From an uncultured Spirochaetaceae bacterium (GTDB lineage: Bacteria; Spirochaetota; Spirochaetia; Treponematales; Treponemataceae), in contig CADCCO010000008.1 of the NCBI GenBank assembly GCA_902799965.1, forward strand, positions 1-46,299: a DNA stretch of 46,299 nt, given 5' to 3'. Below the pieces are notes generated by a model, which searched no databases, had not been told where the DNA came from, and was given only the letters and a program-made list of their open reading frames with translations. The position numbers were made by a program, and so were the translations under genes. This document shows, one piece after another, positions 8,011-16,039 of this stretch. Numbering within the stretch: the first letter of the stretch is position 1; each line of letters opens with the position of its first letter.

Positions 8011-8025
8011 TGTCATTCTCACGCC

Positions 8026-9048
8026 TCAATAAACGGGCCAGCCGTCTTCCCAAACGGCCAGCGAGGCGCCCTTCTTGACCACGATGGAATAGACCAACGC
8101 CTGCAAGTAAACGTCTTCCAAGCCGCTTCCCGTGGAGCGTATGCTCATGTCGGCGCGCGAAAGCAAGGCTAGTATTGCCAGCGTCTGCCCCAGCGTCCAA
8201 ACGCGCGCGGCGGCGCCCTGCTGCTCGCGGCTTTTTTTGCTTGAAAAGCCGTTTGTCTTTAGGCTAAAGTCGTCGGTTTTTCCGGCCTTGGTCAAATTGT
8301 GCCAAGCCAAAAGCCGCCTAAAGGAATAGGCAAGCCCTGCGATAAGCGCGACGCTGGACGAGTCTTTTGACAGGCGGATTTTTTGCAAAACGCCAAGAGA
8401 AGTTTCAAGGCGCTCTTGGGGAGTCTTGCCCTTTTCGGCCATCGCGTCAAAAAGCGTGAAGGCGTTTTCCTCGCGGTTGTGCTCGATAAGCTGGTCGACA
8501 TTTTGAACGGTGATTTTGGCGCCGGGCTCAAAGACCGCGAAAAAGCGCGAGCATTCGCTCTTGAGCGCCTGCGTGTTGTTCTCAACCAAATCCAGAATTT
8601 CTTCGCAAGCGTCGTCGTCAACGGAATAGCCGTTCTTTGAAAAATAATTCTTCAGCCAGGGAATTTTCCTGTCCTCGAACATTTCCCAAAAAACTTTTTG
8701 GTTTTCTTTTGGAACGATTTTTTCAAGTTTTGAGTCGCAGGCTGTCGCGTCGCTCACCAAAATCAATGCGGAAGAGTCTCCGGCGCCCTTGGCCCAAGCC
8801 TCAATTTTTTCAATGTCTTCTTTCTTTTTTATGACTTCGGCGCCGTTGTACACCACGCAAGTGGACGCGCTAAAAAGGGATTCGGAATAAAGCTGAACGA
8901 GCGCGGCTTGCGGCTCAGTCTCGACAGAATAGTAGGAATAGCTTTCCAAACTGCCGAATTTTTTTCTGAGAGAATCTTTTACCGCGGCCACGGCTTCGCT
9001 TCGCTCGCCAAATTCCGGGCCTTTAAAAAGATACAAGGGCGCGCTCAT
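8026..9048 (-). CDS. holA: DNA polymerase III delta subunit
   Basis: 340 residues. HolA opens the sliding clamp as part of the clamp loader. The N-terminal region (MSAPLYLFKGPEFGERSEAV, with Y..GPE..E) and the following strands match the AAA+-like fold lacking a Walker A motif. The delta signature is seen in the middle (NxENAFTLFDAMAEKGKTPQERLE, about 195-220). The C-terminal helical region ends with ALLSRADMSIRSTGSGLEDVYLQALV. The ATG lies 11 bases after the lexA stop, with AAGG upstream. It is the last gene of the hpf-hprK-ptsH-lexA-holA run. Confidence 0.9.
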   Translation of the reverse strand: MSAPLYLFKGPEFGERSEAVAAVKDSLRKKFGSLESYSYYSVETEPQAALVQLYSESLFSASTCVVYNGAEVIKKKEDIEKIEAWAKGAGDSSALILVSDATACDSKLEKIVPKENQKVFWEMFEDRKIPWLKNYFSKNGYSVDDDACEEILDLVENNTQALKSECSRFFAVFEPGAKITVQNVDQLIEHNREENAFTLFDAMAEKGKTPQERLETSLGVLQKIRLSKDSSSVALIAGLAYSFRRLLAWHNLTKAGKTDDFSLKTNGFSSKKSREQQGAAARVWTLGQTLAILALLSRADMSIRSTGSGLEDVYLQALVYSIVVKKGASLAVWEDGWPVY

Positions 9049-9059
9049 TTTATGGCGCC

Positions 9060-9671
9060 TTAGTAAGTGCGAACCAAGTTGGCAAGCGTTCCGACAATGC
9101 GGACGTCAGTGCAGTAAATCGGATTGAAGGCCGGGTTTTCGGGCTGCAAGCGGACTCTGTTCTGCTCCTTGTAGTAGCGCTTTAGCGTGATCGCGTCGTC
9201 AAGGACGGCCACGACGATTTGTCCGTCAACAGCGTCGTTGCCCTGCTCCACAATCGCAAGGTCGCCTTCCAAAATGCCGGCGTTTATCATGCTCTGGCCG
9301 CGAACCCGCAGCGCGAAGTAGCTTTTTCCGGGGCGGATAAAGGGCTCGGCCAAAGTGACGTATCCGTCCAAATTTTCTTCAGAAAGAAGGGGCTTTCCGG
9401 CCGCGATTGTTCCGACAAGCGGAATCTTGTCCACGAACATTTTGGGCTCTTTTTGGCGCTCGTCAACCAAAATGCGGATTGAACGGGACTTCTTTTGCGC
9501 AAGGGAAATAAAGCCCTTCTTTTGCAAGGCTATCATGTTGTCCTGAACGGCTCGAATGGACTTGTTGAAATGCTCGCTCACTTCGCGGACTGTGGGAGGA
9601 TATCCGTTGTCGTCGATAAAGTCCGCGATATAATTAAGAACATTCTTTTGAACCTGAGTTATCTCTTTCAT
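9060..9671 (-). CDS. lexA: LexA repressor
   Basis: 203 residues. SOS-response repressor that self-cleaves when RecA is activated. A winged helix-turn-helix at 1-65 (TVREVSEHFNKSIRAVQDNMIALQKKG) is followed by an S24 peptidase domain. The cleavage bond is Ala91-Gly92 in TIAAGKP; the catalytic dyad is Ser127 (RGQSMINAG) and Lys164 (ITLKRYY). GGAGGAG lies just upstream of the ATG, 9 bases after the ptsH stop. T. pallidum has been reported to lack lexA, so its presence points to a non-pallidum lineage. Its own operator is unknown; a palindrome on the operon's hprK promoter is a candidate. Confidence 0.95.
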   Translation of the reverse strand: MKEITQVQKNVLNYIADFIDDNGYPPTVREVSEHFNKSIRAVQDNMIALQKKGFISLAQKKSRSIRILVDERQKEPKMFVDKIPLVGTIAAGKPLLSEENLDGYVTLAEPFIRPGKSYFALRVRGQSMINAGILEGDLAIVEQGNDAVDGQIVVAVLDDAITLKRYYKEQNRVRLQPENPAFNPIYCTDVRIVGTLANLVRTY

Positions 9672-9680
9672 GCTCTCCTC

Positions 9681-9947
9681 CTATTCTTCCTCAAACTTGC
9701 CTTCAAACAATTTTTCAATCGCGTTGGCCGCGTCCTGTTCGTCCGCGCCTTCAACCTTAAGGGTTATCGTGGTGTTGTATCCGGCGGCCATAGTTATAAC
9801 GCCCATTATGGACTTTGCGTTGACCACAACCGAATCTTTTTCAAGCGAAATTTCGCTTTGGAACTTGTTCGCCATCTGGGCGATAAGCGAAGCGGGGCGC
9901 GCGTGAATGCCCGCCCGGTTTTTTACTGTCAAAATTTTTTCTACCAC
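9681..9947 (-). CDS. ptsH: Phosphocarrier protein HPr
   Basis: 88 residues from the GTG at 9947, which has GGAGG six bases upstream. This start places the phosphorylatable His exactly at 15 (AGIHARPAS) and the regulatory Ser exactly at 46 (AKSIMGV). A longer in-frame reading to a TTG at 9959 would include the Shine-Dalgarno sequence. HPr accepts phosphate from enzyme I at His15 and from HPr kinase at Ser46. Treponemes often lack complete sugar PTS, so the role may be chiefly regulatory. It lies directly downstream of hprK and upstream of lexA. Confidence 0.95.
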   Translation of the reverse strand: MVEKILTVKNRAGIHARPASLIAQMANKFQSEISLEKDSVVVNAKSIMGVITMAAGYNTTITLKVEGADEQDAANAIEKLFEGKFEEE

Positions 9948-9979
9948 AATATCCTCCAAGTTTCTTGCAAAAAAGAATC

Positions 9980-10969
9980 TTAATATGCGTCTTCTGTTCC
10001 GTAATAGGCGGCTTGCGCGTCGCCGCTTTCAATCCATTTAAGGATGTTTTGGTTAAAGTCGCGGGCGGAATTATAGCCCATCTTTTTAAGGCGCTCGTTC
10101 ATCGCGGCGGCCTCTATGATGATGGGCAGGTTGCGGCCCGGCTTTACAGGAATTTCTATCGAAGGAATTTTCACGCCCAGCATGTCTATGGCGCGGCCGG
10201 CGGTGCCCAAGCGGTCGTAAACCTTGTTGGGGTCCCACTCCTCCAATTCAACCACAAGCTGAATTTCCTTTTGCTCCAAAATCGATCCGATTCCGTACAG
10301 CTGCGAAATGTTGATGATGCCCAAGCCGCGAATTTCCATGTGGTGGCTGATGAGCGCGTTGGCTCCGCGGCCCAAAATCGTGTTTCCGTTTACGCAGCGA
10401 ATTTCGATAATGTCGTCGGCGACAAGGCGGTGGCCGCGCTCGACCAATTCAAGCGCCGTCTCGCTTTTTCCTACGCCTGAGTGCCCGCCCAGCATTATGC
10501 CTACGCCGTAAACTTCGACCAAAACGCCGTGCAAGGTTTTGCGGGGCGCGAAAATGTTTGAAAAAACGCGGGTAAGGCGGGCCATGAATTCGGACGACTC
10601 CAAGTCGGTGACCAAAACGGCGCAACAAGCCTCTTCGGCTATTTCGATGAATTCAGCGGTCGGGCCGCGGCTGGAAGAAAATATGCAGCAGGGAATTTGA
10701 TAGGAAAAAAGCTGCCTGATTGTGTCCGTTCGGCCTTCTTGCGACAGCTTGTTCAAGTAGGCGACTTCGCCGCGTCCAAAAAGCTGGACGCGGTTGTAGG
10801 CAAAGGCTTCAAAAAAGCCCGACAAGCCCAAGCCGGGCCTGTTTATTTCCGGAACAGTGAGTTCCCTTGAAAGCCCGCGGCGGCCGGCGACACAACGCAA
10901 GTTAATCGCGTCGTGGCCCGACAAGTCCAGGTTCAAGAGGTCCAGCACTGTCCACTTTTTTTCAGCCAT
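9980..10969 (-). CDS. hprK: HPr kinase/phosphorylase
   Basis: 329 residues from the ATG at 10969. Phosphorylates HPr on Ser46 with ATP and removes the phosphate under low-energy conditions. An N-terminal DRTGG-like domain (1-130) includes PEINRPGLGLSGFF. The C-terminal kinase domain has Walker A GGHSGVGKSE with Lys168, then RGHRLVADD and the HprK signature EIRGLGIINI with GVKIPSIEIPVKPGRN. The start is fixed by a consensus promoter that would give an mRNA beginning at 10970; the longer frame to 11005 would run through the promoter. It is followed 32 bases later by ptsH. Confidence 0.95.
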   Translation of the reverse strand: MAEKKWTVLDLLNLDLSGHDAINLRCVAGRRGLSRELTVPEINRPGLGLSGFFEAFAYNRVQLFGRGEVAYLNKLSQEGRTDTIRQLFSYQIPCCIFSSSRGPTAEFIEIAEEACCAVLVTDLESSEFMARLTRVFSNIFAPRKTLHGVLVEVYGVGIMLGGHSGVGKSETALELVERGHRLVADDIIEIRCVNGNTILGRGANALISHHMEIRGLGIINISQLYGIGSILEQKEIQLVVELEEWDPNKVYDRLGTAGRAIDMLGVKIPSIEIPVKPGRNLPIIIEAAAMNERLKKMGYNSARDFNQNILKWIESGDAQAAYYGTEDAY

Positions 10970-10970
10970 A

Positions 10971-11005
10971 GTGTATACTATACACAATTTGCGGCTTGGT
11001 GTCAA
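10971..11005 (-). promoter_or_regulatory. hprK promoter with 15-base palindrome over the -10 box
   Basis: Minus-strand TTGACA (11005-11000) and TATAGT (10982-10977) are separated by 17 bases. The predicted start is 10970, one base before the ATG. A perfect palindrome GTGTATAGTATACAC occupies 10971-10985 and covers the -10 box, a position typical of repressor operators. HprK, HPr, LexA and HolA lie downstream. Confidence 0.75.
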
Positions 11006-11011
11006 GCGCTA

Positions 11012-11299
11012 TTACTTGCCCTGGATTTTGTCCTTTTCTTTCTTAATCTTATTGTCCAAAACGTCCATGACCTTGTTCAGCGCGGCGCCAAAGTCAAAGT
11101 CTTCGGCGGCGACGTGAGCCTGCGCGCCCCAGCGGAAATTTGCCGTAATGTCAAAGGCGTACTGCTTGTCATGCTTTACTTGGGTAATCAAGTCGATAAT
11201 CAAGTCGTCGGCGTAGTCAACGCGCTTCAACTTTTTTTCTATCATGTCCGACTGCTTTTGTTCCAATTCAAATCCCACCGCTTTAACTGTCTTTGTCAT
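11012..11299 (-). CDS. hpf: Ribosome hibernation/stationary-phase factor (short HPF/RaiA type)
   Basis: 95 residues, the short form without the C-terminal dimerisation domain. HPF/RaiA/YfiA proteins bind the 30S decoding site in slow growth. The sequence shows the family pattern of a beta-alpha-beta-beta-beta-alpha fold: KAVGFELEQKQSDMIEKKLKRVDYADDLIIDL, HDKQYAFDITANFRWGAQAHVAAEDFDFGAALNKVMDVLDNKIKKEKDK. AAGGAGC precedes the ATG. It has its own promoter and lies 42 bases upstream of the hprK ATG, so hprK can be read from either promoter. Confidence 0.88.
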   Translation of the reverse strand: MTKTVKAVGFELEQKQSDMIEKKLKRVDYADDLIIDLITQVKHDKQYAFDITANFRWGAQAHVAAEDFDFGAALNKVMDVLDNKIKKEKDKIQGK

Positions 11300-11348
11300 A
11301 TTATGCTCCTTAAAAAGAATTCGCGCTTTGTTTTCACGCGTTTAACAT

Positions 11349-11377
11349 ATTATAACACGGTTGGGAAAATAAAGCAA
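11349..11377 (-). promoter_or_regulatory. hpf promoter
   Basis: Minus-strand TTGCTT (11377-11372), a 17-base spacer, and TATAAT (11354-11349) preceded by TGT (extended -10). The leader is about 43 bases with a Shine-Dalgarno site, so this promoter is not leaderless. Confidence 0.6.
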
Positions 11378-11430
11378 ATTTTTTCTGAACGCGAGCGAAA
11401 AAAATCGATTGCAAGACAAAAAAGCGCCGC

Positions 11431-11459
11431 TTGCGCCGTCCGCGCGTTTGCGCTAAAAT
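11431..11459 (+). promoter_or_regulatory. thrH promoter, near-leaderless
   Basis: TTGCGC (11431-11436), a 17-base spacer, TAAAAT (11454-11459). The transcription start should be about 11466, four bases before the ATG at 11470, with no room for a ribosome site. Confidence 0.5.
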
Positions 11460-11469
11460 CAGTTTCATT

Positions 11470-12069
11470 ATGACAATAACCTGCCTTGATTTGGAAGGGG
11501 TTTTGGTCCCCGAAATTTGGATCGCTTTTTCGGAAGCGAGCGGAATCCCTGAATTGCGCCGAACGACGCGCGACGAGCCTGACTACGACAAGCTGATGAA
11601 ATTCCGCCTTGACATTTTGGAAAAGAAAGGACTTGGCCTAAAGGAAATCCAAGACGTAATCGCGACGATTGACCCGCTCCCCGGCGCCAAAGAATTTTTG
11701 GACGAGCTGCGCTCGGTTTGCCAAACGATAATTTTGAGCGACACCTTTAGCCAGTTCGCGGCGCCGCTTATGAAAAAGCTTGGAATGCCGACAATTTTTT
11801 GCAACGAGCTTGTGGTCGCGCCGGACGGAAAAATCACCGGCTACAAGATGAGATGCGAAAAGTCCAAGCTGACGACCGTCAAGGCCTTGCAATCCATCGG
11901 CTACGACACAATCGCGTCGGGCGACTCCTTCAACGACCTTGGAATGATTCAAGCCAGCAAGGCGGGCTTTTTGTTCCGCTCCACCGAGCAAATCAAAAAG
12001 GACTACCCGCAATACCCAGCCTTTGAAGAATACGCCGACTTGCTCGCGGCTATTAAAAAGGCGCTTTAG
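11470..12069 (+). CDS. thrH: Phosphoserine phosphatase / homoserine phosphotransferase (ThrH-like)
   Basis: 199 residues of the HAD superfamily. ThrH dephosphorylates phosphoserine and can transfer the phosphate to homoserine. Motif 1 is CLDLEGVLVPEIW, where Asp is the nucleophile and the DLEG form is typical of ThrH. Motif 2 is ILSDTFSQF, Lys is in RCEKSKLTTV, and motif 4 is ASGDSFNDLGMI. The start at 11470 is chosen because the promoter lies immediately upstream; an earlier in-frame codon at 11431 is inside the promoter. The stop overlaps the convergent fhs stop by four bases. Confidence 0.88.
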   Translation: MTITCLDLEGVLVPEIWIAFSEASGIPELRRTTRDEPDYDKLMKFRLDILEKKGLGLKEIQDVIATIDPLPGAKEFLDELRSVCQTIILSDTFSQFAAPLMKKLGMPTIFCNELVVAPDGKITGYKMRCEKSKLTTVKALQSIGYDTIASGDSFNDLGMIQASKAGFLFRSTEQIKKDYPQYPAFEEYADLLAAIKKAL

Positions 12070-13748
12070 AACAACCCGGTTATCTTTCCGTCGTCGTCGA
12101 TGTCGATGTTAAGAGCGGCGGGCGCTTTGGGCAAGCCCGGCATCGTCATGATGTCTCCGGCAAGCGCCACGACAAAGCCCGCTCCGCTGTAAAGCTGAAC
12201 GTCGCGAATCGGGAAAACATAATCGCTGGGAGCGCCAATCATCTTGGGGTCGTGGCTGATTGAGTTTTGCGTCTTGGCCACGCATACCGGGAAATTCCCA
12301 TAGCCCGCCTCTTCGTATTCCTGCAATTTTTTGAGGCTGCTTCCTTCAAACTCAACGTGCTTGGCGCGGTAAATCTCGCGGCCAAGCTTTTTGATCTTTT
12401 CCGCTAGCGGCAAGTCGCTTTCGTACAAGTGATGGAAGCTGGACTTGCCCTCGTCGATTGTGGCCACGACAGCGCGGGCCAATTCCGCCGCGCCTTCCCC
12501 GCCCTTTTCCCAAGCCTCGCACAAAACAGCCTTGGAGCCGTTGGCCGCGCAAAGGTCTTGCAAGGCCTTGATTTCTTCGTCGGTGTCGGTGATGAATTTG
12601 TTGACCGCGACGACGGCGGGCACTCCGAACTTGGCGACGTTTTCCAAGTGAACCTTGAGGTTTTCAAAGCCCTTCTTGAGCGCTTCGACGTTTGGCTCCT
12701 TGAGACTTTTTTTGTCAACGCCGCCGTGCATTTTTAGCGCGCGGACAGTGGCGACAATTACAATCGCGCTCGGCTCGATGCCTGCGGCGCGGCACTTTAT
12801 GTCCATAAATTTTTCGGCGCCCAAGTCGGCGGCAAAGCCAGCTTCGGTGACGACGTAATCGGCGGAGGCAAGCGCGCAAAGAGTGGCGTTCACCGAGTTG
12901 CAGCCGTGCGCGATGTTGGCAAAGGGGCCGCCGTGAATGAAGGCCGGAGTTTTTTCAAGCGTCTGAACGATGTTGGGGCGAATCGCGTCTTTTAGAAGCG
13001 AGGCGACGGCCCCTTGGCATTTAAGCTCACCGAACTTTACCGCGCGCTTGCCGTAGGTTTGGCCAATCGTGATGTTGGCGATTCTTTCCTTCAATTCGCT
13101 AATGCTTTTTGAAAGACATACGATGGCCATAATTTCCGACGCGACCGAAATTTGAAAGTGATCCTCGCGCGGAACGCCGTCAACGCGCTTTCCAAGGCCG
13201 GCGACGATGTTTCGAAGCTCGCGGTCGTTAAGGTCGACGCAGCGCTTCCAAGTTATTGAGCGCGGGTCAAGCTGCAATTCGTTTCCCTGCTGGATGTGGT
13301 TGTCAACCAAGGCGGCGATCAAGTTGTTGGCAATGCTGATCGCGTGAATGTCGCCTGTAAAATGCAAGTTGATGTCTTCCATAGGAACGACTTGCGCGTA
13401 GCCGCCGCCGCACGCTCCGCCCTTTACGCCAAAGCAGGGGCCAAGCGAAGGCTCGCGCAAAGCGATCGCGGCCTTTTTTCCGATTTTAGCAAGGCCGTCG
13501 CCTAGTCCTACGCTGACGGTTGACTTTCCCTCGCCGGCGGGCGTGGGAGTGATGGCCGTGACCAAAATAAGTTTTCCGCGCTTGGACTTGTCTGAGGCCT
13601 TGGCTTGCAATTCGCGCAATTTGTTCAAGCTGATTTTTGCCTTAAAGTTTCCGTAAAGGTCAAGGTCTTCTTTTGAGATTCCGATTTTTTTGGCCACTTC
13701 GTCAATCGGGGCCATCACGTTCGCCTGGGCGATTTCAATGTCTGTCAT
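12066..13748 (-). CDS. fhs: Formate-tetrahydrofolate ligase
   Basis: 560 residues, normal length. Joins formate to tetrahydrofolate with ATP to give 10-formyl-THF, feeding purine synthesis and, in acetogenic treponemes, the Wood-Ljungdahl methyl branch. The P-loop TPAGEGKST is near residue 67. It is followed by the conserved EPSLGPCFGVKGGACGGGYAQV and FTGDIHAI regions, the FVTEAGFAADLGAEKF-type segment, and the C-terminal GDIMTMPGLPK. AGGAGG precedes the ATG. It lies 11 bases after rsuA, last in the citrate synthase-rsuA-fhs run. Nothing else of the acetogenic pathway is in this window. Confidence 0.96.
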   Translation of the reverse strand: MTDIEIAQANVMAPIDEVAKKIGISKEDLDLYGNFKAKISLNKLRELQAKASDKSKRGKLILVTAITPTPAGEGKSTVSVGLGDGLAKIGKKAAIALREPSLGPCFGVKGGACGGGYAQVVPMEDINLHFTGDIHAISIANNLIAALVDNHIQQGNELQLDPRSITWKRCVDLNDRELRNIVAGLGKRVDGVPREDHFQISVASEIMAIVCLSKSISELKERIANITIGQTYGKRAVKFGELKCQGAVASLLKDAIRPNIVQTLEKTPAFIHGGPFANIAHGCNSVNATLCALASADYVVTEAGFAADLGAEKFMDIKCRAAGIEPSAIVIVATVRALKMHGGVDKKSLKEPNVEALKKGFENLKVHLENVAKFGVPAVVAVNKFITDTDEEIKALQDLCAANGSKAVLCEAWEKGGEGAAELARAVVATIDEGKSSFHHLYESDLPLAEKIKKLGREIYRAKHVEFEGSSLKKLQEYEEAGYGNFPVCVAKTQNSISHDPKMIGAPSDYVFPIRDVQLYSGAGFVVALAGDIMTMPGLPKAPAALNIDIDDDGKITGLF

Positions 13749-13759
13749 TTTTTGTCCTC

Positions 13760-14500
13760 CTATAGCGCCGCTAATTCTTGTGATGTCAGTTTTCTATATT
13801 CGCCTAAATCAAGGCTTGGGTCAAGGGCAAGGCCGCCGATTTGGACGCGCTTCAAGTAGACGACGCGGTTTTCAAGCGCGGCGAACATTCGCTTAACTTG
13901 GTGGTACTTTCCTTCGGTGATTGTAAGGAAAACTTCGTCGGCTTTTTGGGTCCATTCGATTTTGGCGGGAAGCGCCTTGAATTCCTTTTCGTGGTCTTCC
14001 GGCGGAACTTCAAGGCCGGCGGCCAATTTTTTTTCTATTTCCGCGCGCGCTTCCTGGGCGACCTGCGTTTCCAAGCGGACAAAGTATTTTTTAGGGCAAG
14101 AAGTTTTTGGGCTTATGAGGCGGTGCGTCAAATCGCCGTCGGTGGTGAAAAGCAAAAGGCCTTCGGTGTCTACGTCAAGGCGGCCGACCAAATGCAAGCG
14201 GCTTTCAAAATACGGCGTTCTAAAGGCTTCGTCCAAAAGCGAAAAAACCGTTTGATGCAGGCCGTCCTTGTTGGCGCAAACATAGTCAGCGGGCTTGTTC
14301 ATCATAAGATACTGCTCGCTTTCAAGGCTGAGGATTTCTCCGTCCACGGCGACCTCGTCCTTTTCCAAGTCAAGCTTAAAGTCAGAGTCTCGGACGACTT
14401 CTCCGTTGACCGTGACAAGTCCCTTGCGAAGAATTCTCTTCGCGTCCTTTCGCGTTCCGAATCCTGAGTGCGTTAAAATTTTGTCAAGCCGTTCTGTCAC
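13760..14500 (-). CDS. 16S rRNA pseudouridine synthase, RsuA/RluB family
   Basis: 246 residues from the GTG at 14500, which overlaps the citrate synthase TGA as GTGA, a sign of translational coupling. An N-terminal S4 RNA-binding domain (ERLDKILTHSGFGTRKDAKRILRKGLVTVNG, 3-33) is followed by the pseudouridine synthase domain. Its catalytic Asp is in VGRLDVDTEGLLLFTTDGDLTHRL, and the C-terminal motif is EGKYHQVKRMFAALE. The family members modify either 16S U516 (RsuA) or 23S rRNA (RluB/E/F), and I cannot assign the exact site. Confidence 0.88.
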   Translation of the reverse strand: MTERLDKILTHSGFGTRKDAKRILRKGLVTVNGEVVRDSDFKLDLEKDEVAVDGEILSLESEQYLMMNKPADYVCANKDGLHQTVFSLLDEAFRTPYFESRLHLVGRLDVDTEGLLLFTTDGDLTHRLISPKTSCPKKYFVRLETQVAQEARAEIEKKLAAGLEVPPEDHEKEFKALPAKIEWTQKADEVFLTITEGKYHQVKRMFAALENRVVYLKRVQIGGLALDPSLDLGEYRKLTSQELAAL

Positions 14501-15858
14501 TTTCTTTTGTCCAGCGGAATGTATTGGCGCTCGGCGCAAACGTTCTTGTAAGCGGGGCGATAGATTCTTCCGCCCGCGACGACTTCCTCAATGCGGTGCG
14601 CTCCCCAACCCGCGATGCGCGAAATGGCAAAAAGCGGCGTGTACAGCTCGCGCGGAATGTCCAGCATCGAATAAACGAAGCCGGAAAAAAAGTCGACGTT
14701 TGCGCAAAGCATTTTATTTTTTCCATGAAGCTCGTACAAAACTTTGGGAGCGAGCTTTTCGATTTTCTTGTACAAGCGGAATTCCTTTAGGCGGCTCTTT
14801 TCGCGGGCAAGCTTTTCGGCAAGCTCGTTGAGCAAAACCGCGCGGGGATCGTTGACCGTGTAGACGGCGTGGCCGATTCCGTAAATGAGGCCGGTCTTGT
14901 CAAAGGCTTGCTTGGTGGCGATTTTTTTAAGGTAAGCCTCAATCTCGCTGTCGTCGGCCCAGTCCTTTACGTGAGACTCGATGTCGTCCATCATTTCCAT
15001 TACGCGAATATTGGCGCCTCCGTGCCTAAAGCCCTTGAGCGAGCCGACGGCCGCGGCGATGGCGGAATAAGTGTCGGTGTCCGCCGAAGAAATTACGTGC
15101 ACTGTCAAAGACGAGTTGTTTCCGCCGCCGTGCTCCGCGTGCAAAATGAGCGCCAAGTCCAAAATCTGCGCCTCAAGCGGAGTGTATTTTTTGTCGGCGC
15201 GAATCAAGCGCAAAAAGTTTTCCGCCGTGGAAAGGTTGGGAAGCGGGTTGTGGATGTACATGCTCTTGTCGTCGTAAAAGCGGCGCTTGGCTTGGTAGGC
15301 GTACGCGGCAAGCGTGGAAAAGCGCGCGACCAAGTCGATGCATTGGCGCATAATGTTTCCCACAGAGCGGTCTTCCGGATTGGGGTCGTAGGAGTAGCTT
15401 GCCAAAACGCCGCGAGCCATTTTGTTCATAATGTCGTTTGACGGCGCCTTCATGATCATGTCTTCGGTGAAGTTTTCGGGAAGAACGCGGCGACTTCCCA
15501 AATATTCGGTGAACGTGGCCAGCTGCTTTTTTGTGGGAAGGGCGCCGAAGAGCAAAAGGTAGGCTGCCTGTTCGTAGCCAAATTCGTCGCGCTTTTCTGT
15601 GTCGTGAACCAAGTCGGCCACGTCGTAGCCTCGGTACAAAAGGCGGCCTGGAATCGGAATCTTGTTTTTGTTTTCGTCAAGCTCGTAGCCGACAACGTCT
15701 CCGATTGTGGTAAGGCCTACAAGGACGCCGGTTCCGTTGGCGTTGCGAAGGCCGCGCTTGACGTCGAATTTTTCGTAAAGCTTTGGGTTGATTGGGTCGT
15801 TCTTTTGGGCAAGGACAGTAAGCTGCTTAATCAACGCTTTATCGGTAAGATTTTTCAT
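14497..15858 (-). CDS. gltA: Citrate synthase
   Basis: 453 residues. Condenses oxaloacetate and acetyl-CoA to citrate. The catalytic residues are visible: the His in LILHAEHGGGNNSS, the His in GIGHAVYTVNDPR, and the Asp in CANVDFFSGF. The conserved RLLYRGYDVADL and WGAHRIEE near the C-terminus support a citrate or 2-methylcitrate synthase of the long (clostridial/treponemal) type. It probably feeds the oxidative branch to 2-oxoglutarate and glutamate. GAGGAGAA precedes the ATG. It starts the operon with rsuA and fhs. Confidence 0.93.
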   Translation of the reverse strand: MKNLTDKALIKQLTVLAQKNDPINPKLYEKFDVKRGLRNANGTGVLVGLTTIGDVVGYELDENKNKIPIPGRLLYRGYDVADLVHDTEKRDEFGYEQAAYLLLFGALPTKKQLATFTEYLGSRRVLPENFTEDMIMKAPSNDIMNKMARGVLASYSYDPNPEDRSVGNIMRQCIDLVARFSTLAAYAYQAKRRFYDDKSMYIHNPLPNLSTAENFLRLIRADKKYTPLEAQILDLALILHAEHGGGNNSSLTVHVISSADTDTYSAIAAAVGSLKGFRHGGANIRVMEMMDDIESHVKDWADDSEIEAYLKKIATKQAFDKTGLIYGIGHAVYTVNDPRAVLLNELAEKLAREKSRLKEFRLYKKIEKLAPKVLYELHGKNKMLCANVDFFSGFVYSMLDIPRELYTPLFAISRIAGWGAHRIEEVVAGGRIYRPAYKNVCAERQYIPLDKRK

Positions 15859-15883
15859 GGCATTCTCCTCGTCAATAAAAATT

Positions 15884-15947
15884 GCATAATTATGCGCGGC
15901 TCTCTCTTTAACTTTATAATTTTACAGATTTTATGCATTTTGTTCAA
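15884..15947 (-). promoter_or_regulatory. gltA promoter and leader palindrome
   Basis: Minus-strand TTGAAC (15947-15942), 17 bases, TAAAAT (15924-15919). The leader of about 55 bases contains the perfect palindrome GCATAATTATGC (15884-15895) shortly before the ribosome site. It is a possible operator or small hairpin. Confidence 0.55.
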
Positions 15948-15962
15948 GAGAGAATTTCAACA

Positions 15963-15988
15963 GATGCTGAAACAAGTTCAGCATGACA
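15963..15988 (+). repeat. GACA-type hairpin repeat, single copy
   Basis: Stem ATGCTGAA/TTCAGCAT (15964-15971, 15977-15984), loop ACAAG, followed by GACA. It lies upstream of the cyclase promoter and matches the architecture of the pairs at 5653-5745 and 30510-30577. Confidence 0.6.
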
Positions 15989-16002
15989 GCAACGTGGAAA
16001 AT

Positions 16003-16031
16003 TTGCAAAATGGCAAAAACCGCGCTATAAT
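16003..16031 (+). promoter_or_regulatory. Promoter of the sensor adenylate cyclase, near-leaderless
   Basis: TTGCAA (16003-16008), a 17-base spacer, TATAAT (16026-16031). The predicted start is 16038 and the ATG is at 16040, so the mRNA would have a two-base leader. Confidence 0.65.
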
Positions 16032-16039
16032 AGAGAGTT

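Noticed and set aside
7879..8025. Possible small RNA or tRNA between the PC4-like gene and holA
   Set aside because: Hairpins are present, but there is no cloverleaf, no CCA-ready acceptor stem and no clear promoter. The sequence is shared with other intergenic repeats.
14501..14539. Longer start for the pseudouridine synthase
   Set aside because: It would overlap citrate synthase by 43 bases. The GTG in the GTGA overlap at 14500 begins directly at the S4 domain.
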